DNA of 64,000 nt, from contig NZ_JAGS01000001.1 in NCBI RefSeq assembly GCF_000526775.1, positions 1 through 64,000 on the forward strand. The letters are read 5' to 3'. The translations under genes were made by a program, and so were the position numbers. The stretch comes from Ruminococcus albus AD2013 (GTDB taxonomy: Bacteria; Bacillota; Clostridia; Oscillospirales; Ruminococcaceae). The notes beneath the pieces are model-generated. The model was not told the origin of the DNA, did not search any database, and saw only the letters and a program-made list of their open reading frames with translations. Positions 34,840-42,956 of the stretch are shown here, piece after piece; position 1 is the first letter of the stretch; each line of letters opens with the position of its first letter.

Positions 34840-34942
34840 TTGACATATAGTTTGTAATAGAGTATAATAGCTATGGTCGAACATTGGGATAAGGCTCACG
34901 TGATCCGCGTTATGCGGTGATCGTGAGCTTCTCCTTTTAAAT
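34840..34942 (+). ncRNA. Candidate small RNA between hslO and the tRNA genes
   Basis: A perfect promoter TTGACA (34840-34845), 17 bases, TATAAT (34863-34868) starts 8 bases after hslO. It is followed by no open frame but by a hairpin with GCTCACG / CGTGAGC outer and CCGC / GCGG inner pairs (about 34893-34929), then TTCTCCTTTT. A transcript of about 65 bases is predicted. I do not recognise it as a known RNA family; a leader of the tRNA operon is the alternative. Confidence 0.45.
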
Positions 34943-35043
34943 TGAAAATAACAGTAGTGCGGGGGATTCTTGCACTGAAAATAAAGTTAACCGAGGGTTA
35001 AAAAATTAAAATAAAAAAATATTATTTTTCTTGAAAAAAGGGG

Positions 35044-35072
35044 TTGACAAATCGCTTGCAATGGTGTATAAT
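35044..35072 (+). promoter_or_regulatory. tRNA operon promoter
   Basis: TTGACA, 17 bases, TATAAT, 57 bases before the first tRNA. Confidence 0.85.
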
Positions 35073-35129
35073 AGATACTGTTGTGAGGGACGAAACAAAA
35101 AACGAAAACCTCACAAAGTCCAGCAAAAT

Positions 35130-35205
35130 GGGGGTTTAGCTCAGCTGGGAGAGCATCTGCCTTACAAGCAGAGGGTCACAGGTTCGAGCCCTGTAGTCCC
35201 CACCA
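35130..35205 (+). tRNA. tRNA-Val (TAC)
   Basis: 76 bases. Acceptor GGGGGTT / AGTCCCC, D arm GCTC...GAGC, anticodon loop CTTACAA (TAC), T arm ACAGG-TTCGAGC-CCTGT, and an encoded CCA. Confidence 0.96.
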
Positions 35206-35230
35206 TCAAGAGTTTGAATAAAACTCTTAC

Positions 35231-35304
35231 GGCCCGGTAGTTCAGTTGGTTAGAACGCCGCCCTGTCACGGCGGAGGTCGTGAGTTCGAGTCTCATCCGG
35301 GTCG
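35231..35304 (+). tRNA. tRNA-Asp (GTC)
   Basis: 74 bases. Acceptor GGCCCGG / CCGGGTC, anticodon loop CTGTCAC (GTC), T arm GTGAG-TTCGAGT-CTCAT. CCA is not encoded. Confidence 0.96.
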
Positions 35305-35343
35305 CTTGTGTCGAAAGACACTGTCAATTAAATATTGGCACTT

Positions 35344-35416
35344 GCGGATTTAGCTCATCTGGTAGAGCGCCACCTTGCCAAGGTGGAGGTAGCGAGTTCG
35401 AGCCTCGTAATCCGCT
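35344..35416 (+). tRNA. tRNA-Gly (GCC)
   Basis: 73 bases. Acceptor GCGGATT / AATCCGC, anticodon loop TTGCCAA (GCC), T arm GCGAG-TTCGAGC-CTCGT, discriminator T as usual for Gly. CCA is not encoded. Confidence 0.96.
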
Positions 35417-35425
35417 CTTTTTTAT

Positions 35426-35496
35426 GGCGCTATAGCCAAGTGGTAAGGCGTGGGTCTGCAACACCCTGATCCCCAGTTCAAATCTGGGTGGCGCCT
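35426..35496 (+). tRNA. tRNA-Cys (GCA)
   Basis: 71 bases. Acceptor GGCGCTA / TGGCGCC, anticodon loop CTGCAAC (GCA), short variable loop, T arm CCCAG-TTCAAAT-CTGGG. CCA is not encoded. Confidence 0.96.
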
Positions 35497-35498
35497 CT

Positions 35499-35531
35499 GA
35501 GTGATGATTATATGGTCATCACTCTTTTTTT
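35499..35531 (+). terminator. Terminator of the tRNA operon
   Basis: GAGTGATGA / TCATCACTC stem followed by seven or more T. Confidence 0.9.
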
Positions 35532-35556
35532 ATAACTATAATTACGAGGTGATATA

Positions 35557-35934
35557 ATGGTAAAGGGTATACATCATATTTCCCTGAAATGTCACGGCGG
35601 GGAAGAACTGGCGGCGGTCAAGGGACTTTACGGTGATATACTGGGTCTTTCTGTCAAACGCGAATGGAAGGATGGTATAATGTTCGATGCGGGCAACTGC
35701 CTTATCGAAGTATTCACCAACGGCGAGGGCGTCAAGACAACAGGTGCTGTACAGCATTTTGCTTTTGCTGTGGACGATGTTGACGGTATGATCGAAAAGG
35801 TGCGCAGTGCGGGCTATGAGGTTTTTAAAGGACCCAAGGATATCTGTATACCCTCTGAACCGCCTCTGCCTGCAAGAATGGCATTCTTCTATGGTGCCCT
35901 TGGTGAGGAGATAGAATTGTTCTGCGAGAAGTAA
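35557..35934 (+). CDS. VOC (glyoxalase/bleomycin resistance) family protein
   Basis: 125 residues, start behind ACGAGGTG. Two beta-alpha-beta-beta-beta units: IHHISLKCHGGEELAAVKGL, YGDILGLSVKREW; then QHFAFAVDDVDGMIEKVRSA, YGALGEEIELF. The metal ligands of glyoxalase I-like enzymes are plausible (His near the start, Glu in EIELF). Substrate unknown; family includes lactoylglutathione lyase and isomerases. Confidence 0.82.
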   Translation: MVKGIHHISLKCHGGEELAAVKGLYGDILGLSVKREWKDGIMFDAGNCLIEVFTNGEGVKTTGAVQHFAFAVDDVDGMIEKVRSAGYEVFKGPKDICIPSEPPLPARMAFFYGALGEEIELFCEK

Positions 35935-36373
35935 TATACGTACTGCGGTAACAGGTCGCCCCTCAGCTGCGACTGTGTCGGCAGCGTCCTCGGAGCGAGA
36001 AATCGGATTCGCTTCGCTGTCCGATTTCATGCGCGGGCAATATTATACTGACGTAGAAAGAGCGTGGACGTTATTTTGTCCACGCTCTGATTTTTGTAGC
36101 TGCAACTGCGTTGGCAGCGTGCTCGCGCTTTTTTGTCGGGAAGTTTGTTGTTCTATTTATAGCGTTGTTGCCACATCGCTTTTGTGCCTTGACCGAGAGG
36201 CTCTGCCTCTCAACAATCAGCTTTGCTGATTGTGGCTCCCTGCAAGCCTTTCGCGAAAGGCTTGACCCAAAGCTCTTTTCATTGGCATTCTATCCTAAGT
36301 ACAGCAAAGTTATCTCCCTGCCAAAAATTAATGAACACACTAACGCTTCGCTTTTAGTGTTATGAATTGTGAA
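35935..36373. other. Non-coding region with several hairpins
   Basis: No credible gene. A perfect 11-bp hairpin AGAGCGTGGAC / GTCCACGCTCT (36059-36088) followed by TTTTT looks like the terminator of the VOC gene. Further hairpins: CAATCAGC-ttt-GCTGATTG near 36211-36229 and AAGCCTTTCGCGAAAGGCTT at about 36243-36262. Confidence 0.6.
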
Positions 36374-36784
36374 TTATATTATCACGCCTTCGAGGTGGTC
36401 ACATTCGTGCTGTATTATCTGCGCCACAAATCCCGTAAAATCCCCGCGCTTTTTATTGAAGCTCGTATCCTGATATTCAACGGTGATCTTTTCCCATCTC
36501 TTGGTCTTGCGCACACCTGTCAGCGAAAGACAGCCCTCTTCGGTCTCGTAGGGCTGAGCTTTCTTCACTATCACAGGGTTTATCATCACGATATCCATGA
36601 TACCCGCTGTGAAGATAATGATGCGTTTATTATACCCTATCATGTTCGCCGCCATGCCGACGCACCTGTCGTGGTTAGCTTTCAGTGTGTCTTTAAGGTC
36701 AGTGACTATCTGCATATCATTTTTGTCCGCTTTTGTGGACTTCTGCTTTAAAAACAGAACATCGTGTACTATCTCTCTTACCAT
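36374..36784 (-). CDS. def: Peptide deformylase-like protein lacking the catalytic glutamine
   Basis: 136 residues. Deformylases remove the formyl group from new proteins. Motif II EEGCLSL and motif III QHECDHLEG (zinc ligands Cys, His, His and catalytic Glu) are present. Motif I, normally GLAAPQIG, reads VGMAANMIG: the glutamine that polarises the substrate is Met. It starts 4 bases after the uvrC stop. It is either a divergent active form found in some clostridia or a protein with another role; a standard deformylase should exist elsewhere in the genome. Confidence 0.82.
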   Translation of the reverse strand: MVREIVHDVLFLKQKSTKADKNDMQIVTDLKDTLKANHDRCVGMAANMIGYNKRIIIFTAGIMDIVMINPVIVKKAQPYETEEGCLSLTGVRKTKRWEKITVEYQDTSFNKKRGDFTGFVAQIIQHECDHLEGVII

Positions 36785-36788
36785 ATCA

Positions 36789-38633
36789 TCAACTCATTTC
36801 GTCTATTATCTTTTTCAGTTCCCGTGCAGTCTCAATGGTGATTCCCGCCACAGCACGAAGTTCTTCCATGGATGCCCTTTTCAGCGCTTCCTTTGTTTTG
36901 AATTCCCGCAGCAGCTTCTGTGCTTTCTTGTCGCCCACACCCCTGACCTGAGTGAGTTCAAGGGTGAATGAACTCTTCTTACGTTTGGATTTCTGGTAGC
37001 TTATGGCTACGCGGTGAACTTCGTCCTGTATCTGAGTTACCAGTGAAAAAGCACTTCGGCTTTTCAGCAGGGATATCTCGCCGTTTCCTGTGGCTATCGC
37101 TCTCGTGCGGTGATGGTCGTCCTTTACCAGACCATACAGCGGAACTTTTATCCCAAGCCGTTCAAGCACGGGGCGTATCGTGTTTACATGACCGTTGCCG
37201 CCGTCCAGAAGTATCAGGTCGGGCAGTTGTGAAAAGCCCTCGTCCTCACCCTTTTTGTATTCTGCAAACCGCCTTTCGATGACCTCTGTCATACAGGCGT
37301 AGTCATTCTGCTCGAACACGGTTTTTATGGCGAATTTACGGTAGAATTTCCGACAAGGTCTGCCGTTCTCGAATACCACCATGCCCGCCACCATATCGCT
37401 GGAAGCAAGGTTCGATATATCGTAGCACTCGATGAAGCGGGGAGGTCTTTCCATGCCCAGCGCTCTCGCCAGTTCTTCCAGCCCTGCGACTTCGCGGCCT
37501 GTTCTGCCAACGCGGACGGATATGAATGCGTTGGCATTGTTCTTTGCAAGAGTACAAAGCTTTGTCAGATATCCTCTTTTTGGTACAGTTACATATATTG
37601 CATGGTTGTATTTCTCACGGAGATACTGTTCCAGCATTTCGATATCAGCGGGTTCTTCCGCCAACAGGATATTTTTGGGTGCTTCCTCTTTCATTGCATA
37701 AAAACTCAGCGCGAACTCTTCCAGCATCTGCGCTGGCTCGGCACGATCTCCGAGGTAGTAGTCAGCTTTGTCCGTAAGCCTGCCGCCGCGGTACATTATC
37801 ACGCTTGCACAGGCTATTTCCACATTCTGGGATATGGCTATGATATCGCAATCGGGGATAGTTTCATCAATGACTTTCTGGCTTTCGGCGGCTTTGGTTA
37901 TGGCTTGTATCCTGTCACGGAGTTTTGCGGCGAGCTCAAATTCAAGCTCTTCCGCCGCACGTTCCATCTCGGCGGTCAGCCTTTCAACGGACTGCGCCGA
38001 ACCGTTTTTGATATAGTCGACAGCTTGTGCGACGGTCTTGCGGTACTCTTCCTCGCTGAAATGCCCCGTGCAAACGCCCATGCACCTTTTGATGTGGTAG
38101 TTAAGGCAGGGACGCTCCTTTTTTATATCACGAGGGAAAACTTTTGTACAAGTCGGCAGTCTGAATACCTTGTTTGCTTCCTCAACAGCCTGCTTCACCG
38201 TGAATGAACTGGTATAGGGACCGATATACTCCGCGCCGTCGTCTGACTTCTGCAAAACTGCCTGTATTCGCGGATATTGCTCGTTGGTCACGCGGATATA
38301 GCTGTAACCCTTGTCGTCTTTCAGCAGGATATTGTACTTCGGTGTATGCATCTTTATCAGCGAACATTCCAGCACAAGGGCTTCAAACTCGCTGTCCGTC
38401 ACGATAAACTCGTAGTCATGCACGTTTGATACCATCTTCCACACCTTCGGCAGATGATCCTGCCCCTTGCGGAAATAGGAAGTCACGCGGTTGTGCAGGT
38501 TCTTCGCCTTGCCGATGTATATTATCTTTCCGCTCTTGTCTTTCATGATATAGACCCCTGGCGAAGTGGTAAGCTTTGAGGTCTTGTCCCGCAGATAGGG
38601 CAGACGCGGGTTGTGTTCTTCGGTGATATGCAT
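36789..38633 (-). CDS. uvrC: Excinuclease ABC subunit C
   Basis: 614 residues. Makes both incisions in nucleotide-excision repair. GIY-YIG domain at 20-100 (TTSPGVYIMKDKSGKIIYIG, KAKNLHNRVTSYF), Cys-rich middle (CLNYHIKRCMGVCTGHFSEE), UVR motif (MERAAEELEFELAAKLRDRI), RNase H-like endonuclease (RFIECYDISNLASSDMVAGM, PDLILLDGGNGHVN) and C-terminal helix-hairpin-helix (LTQVRGVGDKKAQKLLREF). Start at the ATG following GGAGGA rather than the TTG before it. Confidence 0.96.
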   Translation of the reverse strand: MHITEEHNPRLPYLRDKTSKLTTSPGVYIMKDKSGKIIYIGKAKNLHNRVTSYFRKGQDHLPKVWKMVSNVHDYEFIVTDSEFEALVLECSLIKMHTPKYNILLKDDKGYSYIRVTNEQYPRIQAVLQKSDDGAEYIGPYTSSFTVKQAVEEANKVFRLPTCTKVFPRDIKKERPCLNYHIKRCMGVCTGHFSEEEYRKTVAQAVDYIKNGSAQSVERLTAEMERAAEELEFELAAKLRDRIQAITKAAESQKVIDETIPDCDIIAISQNVEIACASVIMYRGGRLTDKADYYLGDRAEPAQMLEEFALSFYAMKEEAPKNILLAEEPADIEMLEQYLREKYNHAIYVTVPKRGYLTKLCTLAKNNANAFISVRVGRTGREVAGLEELARALGMERPPRFIECYDISNLASSDMVAGMVVFENGRPCRKFYRKFAIKTVFEQNDYACMTEVIERRFAEYKKGEDEGFSQLPDLILLDGGNGHVNTIRPVLERLGIKVPLYGLVKDDHHRTRAIATGNGEISLLKSRSAFSLVTQIQDEVHRVAISYQKSKRKKSSFTLELTQVRGVGDKKAQKLLREFKTKEALKRASMEELRAVAGITIETARELKKIIDEMS

Positions 38634-38704
38634 ATATCCTCCATTCAAGAATTATCCCCCGTCCGCAGACAGGGGATATTATCATTTCGGTATTTCGTGC
38701 GCTG

Positions 38705-40504
38705 TTATTTTATAATATCTTTGAGGGCTTCATATTCCGCTTTGATGGCGCTGTAATATACACAGCCTTCCTTTTTGCCGAACTGCTTTATCATGCGGAT
38801 ATAAAGCTGCTGCCTTGAGGGAACTTCCCTGAAAAGCTGACGTATCAGTTCAACATCTTCGGTGGAACATTTGCCGTCAAGCAGCTGTTCAAGTCTGTCG
38901 CCTGAGATATTATCAACAGGAGATTCAGCGGGCTTTTCAGTTTTCTTCTTGGTACGGGATCTTGCTGTCTTGGCAGGCTTCTTTTCCTCTTCGGATTTTT
39001 TTGCATCGTCGGATTTCTTGGACCTGGTAGTTTTAGCTTTGGTGGTCTTAGCCTTTTTCTTTGCCGGCTTTTCCTCAGCGGCAGGTGCCTCCTCGGAAAC
39101 TTCCTCGGTCTTCTCGCTGACGACCTCTTCGCTCTTCTCGACCTTTGCAGGTTCTTCTGCGGGAACATCTTTCTTCGCGGGAGTTTCAGCCTTGACAGGA
39201 GTTTCGATCTTTGCGGGAACTTCTGTCTTGACAGTTTCCTCTGCCTTGGGAGTATCCTCCACAGGCTGTGTTTTTACAGTATCGGGGCTGACATACTCGG
39301 GGTGCTCTGCGGCATACATCTCTTTAAGACGGAGATATTTCGGTCGCAGAAGCTTATAAAGCTCGGTAGCATCCTGCTTGTAATCCTTGGCAAGAGCGTT
39401 GTGGAATTCTTCCTTGGTATCGGAATTTATCAGCAACTGTGATATGTGATTTATCATCTCTGCCGTGCAGTCGGCTTTTTTCATTATCTCTTTGAGCGAT
39501 GCGAAAAATGCCTTGTTCTGAGCCTTGGGCTTCTCTGCGGGCTTTTCGCTCTTCGGAGCTTCCTTTACAGGCTCGGTTTTGGGTTCTTCCTTGGGTGTTT
39601 CAGCCTTGGGAACTTCGACCTTTGCAGGTTCTTCCTTGACTTCGGCTTTTACCTCGGCAGGCTCGGCTTTCTTCTCGGCTTTTTCTGCTTTCTTCACATC
39701 GATGATGGAATAAGCACTGAACGAAGCCTCCAGAGCATTCAGCTCCTCTGCACTTATGGTGAATTCATCTTCCTTTGCGGGAGTGGTTTTCTTCACCTGC
39801 TTAGGTGCTTTCTCCTTTGCGGGTTCCTGCTTGGGTGCGGGTTTTGCAGTGCGCTTCTCGGTGAGGTCTGCACTCATAGCAACAGCCTTTTCCGAAGTCT
39901 CGCTCTTAGCGGAAGGCTGTTCTTTCTTCTCGGGCTGAACTTTCGCTGGCTCAGCCTTAACGGGAGCAGCTTCCTTTACCTCGGGAACTTCCTTAACGGG
40001 CTCTTCCTTGGTGTCGGGAGTTTCCTGTTCCTGCTCGCTGTCCGAAATATCCTCGGCAGGAGCAAATACAGCTGTATCCGTATCGTCGTCGTCATCCGGG
40101 ATAGGCTGTTTCTTTCCGCCTGCATAGTTGATAGCCTGAGCTATGGTCTTGGTGCGGTAAACTATGCAGTCCGGAGCTGCTATGTACTTGCCGTGCCAGA
40201 AATCGTGCAGGAAATCAAAGCTCTTGTCGTTGCTGATAACGAAAATATGGCTGTAATAGTTCTTGCTCACAAGATATCCCAGCAGTGTTGAAAGCTGGAA
40301 ATCCAGTGCGTTCTTTCCGCCTACGTGTACCTTGAAGTACTCAACTTCGGCTTTGGATATCAGCACCTTCTGGTGCATCTCGAAATTGATGGTGTCCGCA
40401 TTCTCGCTGTAAAAAATGATGACGCGGTCATACTCGGTCAGGCTGTCTATGCCTGTCAGACCCTTTGACTTCACATTTTCAAAGTCGATAAGATAAATTT
40501 TCAT
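38705..40504 (-). CDS. PIN/NYN-like nuclease-domain protein with long low-complexity linkers
   Basis: 599 residues. Residues 1-130 are a PIN/NYN-like fold with conserved acidic positions (MKIYLIDFENVKSKGL, NALDFQLSTLLGYLVS, FVISNDKSFDFLHDFW), suggesting an RNase. Then come two long Lys/Glu/Pro/Ala-rich linkers, each followed by a small helical module: FASLKEIMKKADCTAEMINH...LYKLLRPKYLRLKEMY and LEQLLDGKCSTEDVELIRQL...YYSAIKAEYEALKDIIK. The two modules look related, as if duplicated. Linkers with KKAKTTKAKTTRSKKS-type basic stretches could bind nucleic acid. Function unknown. It follows a small coupled frame (40501-40725) and is near uvrC. Confidence 0.78.
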   Translation of the reverse strand: MKIYLIDFENVKSKGLTGIDSLTEYDRVIIFYSENADTINFEMHQKVLISKAEVEYFKVHVGGKNALDFQLSTLLGYLVSKNYYSHIFVISNDKSFDFLHDFWHGKYIAAPDCIVYRTKTIAQAINYAGGKKQPIPDDDDDTDTAVFAPAEDISDSEQEQETPDTKEEPVKEVPEVKEAAPVKAEPAKVQPEKKEQPSAKSETSEKAVAMSADLTEKRTAKPAPKQEPAKEKAPKQVKKTTPAKEDEFTISAEELNALEASFSAYSIIDVKKAEKAEKKAEPAEVKAEVKEEPAKVEVPKAETPKEEPKTEPVKEAPKSEKPAEKPKAQNKAFFASLKEIMKKADCTAEMINHISQLLINSDTKEEFHNALAKDYKQDATELYKLLRPKYLRLKEMYAAEHPEYVSPDTVKTQPVEDTPKAEETVKTEVPAKIETPVKAETPAKKDVPAEEPAKVEKSEEVVSEKTEEVSEEAPAAEEKPAKKKAKTTKAKTTRSKKSDDAKKSEEEKKPAKTARSRTKKKTEKPAESPVDNISGDRLEQLLDGKCSTEDVELIRQLFREVPSRQQLYIRMIKQFGKKEGCVYYSAIKAEYEALKDIIK

Positions 40505-40725
40505 CTGTCTTGTCCTTTCGGTATGTTACGGAAAGGCAGTGTAATGTACAATATCGGCTCACACAGAACCTCGGTACCGTTCAGACATTCCTGCGGCTGT
40601 CCCTCGCCGCACATAAAGGTATTGCGCACCTGTGCGAAAGGGAAAGTATCCGCTTCGGATAAAGTGATATTTTTGTATCGCATATATGGGCGTACCCGAT
40701 ATATGCCATCGCTTATGTGTATCAA
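40501..40725 (-). CDS. Possible small protein coupled to the PIN-like gene
   Basis: 74 codons from a TTG (or 60 from the ATG at 40683). The stop overlaps the start of the PIN-like gene as ATGA. Sequence KNITLSEADTFPFAQVRNTF, MCGEGQPQECLNGTEVLCEP looks protein-like, but I see no ribosome site and no family. It could instead be leader sequence. Confidence 0.35.
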   Translation of the reverse strand: MIHISDGIYRVRPYMRYKNITLSEADTFPFAQVRNTFMCGEGQPQECLNGTEVLCEPILYITLPFRNIPKGQDR

Positions 40726-41234
40726 TTACAGTTTATGACCTTGCCTGAAAATATGGGATAGGTCAAGTGGGATATATGTCAGTCGGTATAAAGAACTCCG
40801 TGCTGCCGCAGTAACAGACTGCACTGCCGCGTCCGTTTCGGATTCGGTGAAAACATATCACCGTCACTGGTATTATACCATATAAAATACAAAATGTAAA
40901 GATATCGGGATATATTTTCCTTTAATTATTACGGATTTATTTTCACGAATATGACAGACGGAAAATATGATATCCCGACATTTAAGTGTTATGTGACGGT
41001 GTGATATTGGTGCGAAATTGTTTTTGCAGGAATTGCGGCGTAAAAATTCATTTTAGCAAAAATAGGCGTAAATATGGCATTTTAAGAAGATTTATCCGAT
41101 GTTTTCAGCAAAATATCTTTCATGTAAATACAGAACTATTCCGACTATTTGCATAAATATAAAGATGAATTTTGCAATAATTATTCCGAATGTACTAAAA
41201 TTCACTGATATTCTGAAATTTTGCGTTTCTGGAC
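40726..41234. other. Long AT-rich intergenic region before gdhA
   Basis: No gene seen on either strand. Strongly AT-rich from 40870 on, in contrast to the GC-richer neighbours. It separates divergent genes and probably holds upstream regulatory sites of gdhA. Confidence 0.5.
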
Positions 41235-41314
41235 TTGCAAAACCGAAAAGAGTGTGCTATAATAATAGGGCAGTGTGAGTCCGGAGCGTACAAGTGTACG
41301 CCGTAGTCGGACTC
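41235..41314 (+). promoter_or_regulatory. gdhA promoter and leader hairpin
   Basis: TTGCAA (41235-41240), 17 bases, TATAAT (41258-41263). The leader begins with a two-step hairpin: GAGTCCG / CGGACTC outside (41277-41314) and GCGTAC / GTACGC inside. The hairpin is at the 5' end of the transcript, where it may stabilise the mRNA. Confidence 0.7.
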
Positions 41315-41351
41315 TGACAGTAATTATTTATTTAAGATGGGAGTTTTTACA

Positions 41352-42701
41352 ATGGCATTGAAGAATGAGTACCTCCAGAAGGTATACGAGCAGGTTGAGA
41401 AGAGAAACCCCGGCGAGAAGGAATTCCACCAGGCAGTTTATGAGGTTCTTGAGAGCCTTGTTCCTGTTGCTGACAAGAGACAGGACCTTATCGATGCAGG
41501 CGTTTTCGACAGAATAGTTGAGCCTGAGAGACAGGTAATGTTCCGTGTTCCCTGGGTTGATGACAACGGCAAGGTACAGGTAAACAGAGGTTTCCGTATC
41601 CAGTTCAACTCCGCTATCGGACCTTACAAGGGCGGTCTGAGATTCCACCCCACAGTATGCGCTTCCGTTATCAAGTTCCTGGGCTTCGAGCAGACTTTCA
41701 AGAACAGCCTGACCAGCCTTCCTATGGGCGGCGGCAAGGGCGGTTCCGACTTTGACCCTCAGGGCAAGTCCGACGCTGAAGTTATGAGATTCTGCCAGAG
41801 CTTCATGACTGAGCTCTGCAAGCACATCGGTGCTGATACAGACGTTCCCGCTGGTGATATCGGTGTTGGCGGAAGAGAGATCGGCTACCTGTTCGGTCAG
41901 TACAAGAGACTGAGAAACGAGTTCGTAGGTGTTCTGACAGGTAAGGGTATGGAATACGGCGGATCCCTGATCAGACCTGAGGCTACAGGCTACGGTGCTG
42001 TTTACTATGCAGTTGAGATGCTCAAGCACTACAATGATTCCATCGAGGGCAAGACCTTTGCAGTATCCGGCTTCGGTAACGTTGCTTGGGGTACTATCAA
42101 GAAGGTTAACGAGCTGGGCGGTAAGGTAGTTACTATCTCCGGTCCTGACGGTTATATCTACGACAAGGACGGCATCACAGGCGAGAAGGTAGATTACCTG
42201 CTGGAGATGAGAGCTTCCTGCAGAAACAGAGTTCAGGATTATGCTGACAAGTTCGGTGTACCTTTCTATGCAGGCAAGAAGCCTTGGGAGGCTAAGGCTG
42301 ATATCTATATGCCTTGCGCTACTCAGAACGAGGTAAATCTTGATGATGCTAAGAATATCGTTGCTAACGGTGCTAAGTACTATATCGAGGTTGCTAATAT
42401 GCCTACAACTGCTGATGCTGTTGCATACCTGAAGGAAAACGGTCTGAATGTTGCTCCTTCAAAGGCAGTTAACGCAGGCGGCGTTTCCGTTTCCGGTCTG
42501 GAAATGAGCCAGAACTCCATGAGATATAACTGGACAGCTGAAGAGGTTGACGCTAAGCTGCACCAGATCATGAAGAATATCTTCGACGCTTCTGTTAAGG
42601 CTGCTAATGAGTACGGTCTGGGCGATGACCTGATCGCAGGCGCTAACATCGCAGGCTTCCTGAAGGTTGCTGAGGCTATGAAGGCTCAGGGCGTGGTATA
42701 A
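41352..42701 (+). CDS. gdhA: NADP-type glutamate dehydrogenase
   Basis: 449 residues. Fixes ammonia on 2-oxoglutarate, the main nitrogen entry route in ruminal Ruminococcus. Substrate site GGLRFHP and the signature LTSLPMGGGKGGSDFDPQGK with catalytic Lys; Rossmann motif VSGFGNVAWGT; GGVSVSGLEMSQNSMRY near the end. Hexameric GdhA family of normal length. Start at 41352 behind GGGAG. Codon use is highly biased (for example AGA for Arg and GCT for Ala), as expected for a strongly expressed gene. Confidence 0.97.
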   Translation: MALKNEYLQKVYEQVEKRNPGEKEFHQAVYEVLESLVPVADKRQDLIDAGVFDRIVEPERQVMFRVPWVDDNGKVQVNRGFRIQFNSAIGPYKGGLRFHPTVCASVIKFLGFEQTFKNSLTSLPMGGGKGGSDFDPQGKSDAEVMRFCQSFMTELCKHIGADTDVPAGDIGVGGREIGYLFGQYKRLRNEFVGVLTGKGMEYGGSLIRPEATGYGAVYYAVEMLKHYNDSIEGKTFAVSGFGNVAWGTIKKVNELGGKVVTISGPDGYIYDKDGITGEKVDYLLEMRASCRNRVQDYADKFGVPFYAGKKPWEAKADIYMPCATQNEVNLDDAKNIVANGAKYYIEVANMPTTADAVAYLKENGLNVAPSKAVNAGGVSVSGLEMSQNSMRYNWTAEEVDAKLHQIMKNIFDASVKAANEYGLGDDLIAGANIAGFLKVAEAMKAQGVV

Positions 42702-42737
42702 TTCAAGCCATTTAAACTATATAGTCCTTATATATCA

Positions 42738-42816
42738 ATATACCCGTCGGTTTCGGCGGGTATATTTTTATGCACAAAACGACCGTATACAGCCTGTGCC
42801 GTATACGGTCGTTTTT
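42738..42816. terminator. Two terminators between gdhA and the LysR gene
   Basis: First stem ATATACCCG / CGGGTATAT with TTTT (42738-42769). Second, perfect arms AAAACGACCGTATAC / GTATACGGTCGTTTT (42776-42815), with A and T runs on both sides, able to stop transcription from both directions. Confidence 0.88.
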
Positions 42817-42884
42817 ATATTCTGACTATCCCTTTAGCACACCGGCTGAAAATGCGGTAAACAAAAGGATAATTGAGCGTTGTA

Positions 42885-42917
42885 TATCTATCCCCCGCCT
42901 GCGGCGGGGGATAGATA
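42885..42917. repeat. G/C-rich 15-bp hairpin
   Basis: TATCTATCCCCCGCC / GGCGGGGGATAGATA with a 3-base loop. It lies 40 bases after the LysR stop (minus strand) and may be a repeat of the extragenic palindrome type. Confidence 0.6.
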
Positions 42918-42956
42918 ACCGCTGTTTTTGTGGTATGTCAGCAGGATAACCACATT

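Noticed and set aside
35031..35240. Open frame of 69 codons
   Set aside because: It runs through the tRNA promoter and tRNA-Val and has no ribosome site.
39446..40291. Long plus-strand frame opposite the PIN-like gene
   Set aside because: It is the antisense shadow of the Lys/Glu/Pro-rich repeats; composition (Phe/Leu/Cys) is what that reversal produces.
42839..42920. Riboswitch between gdhA and the LysR gene
   Set aside because: The strong hairpins there lie downstream of both convergent genes and have terminator or repeat features, so they cannot be leaders.
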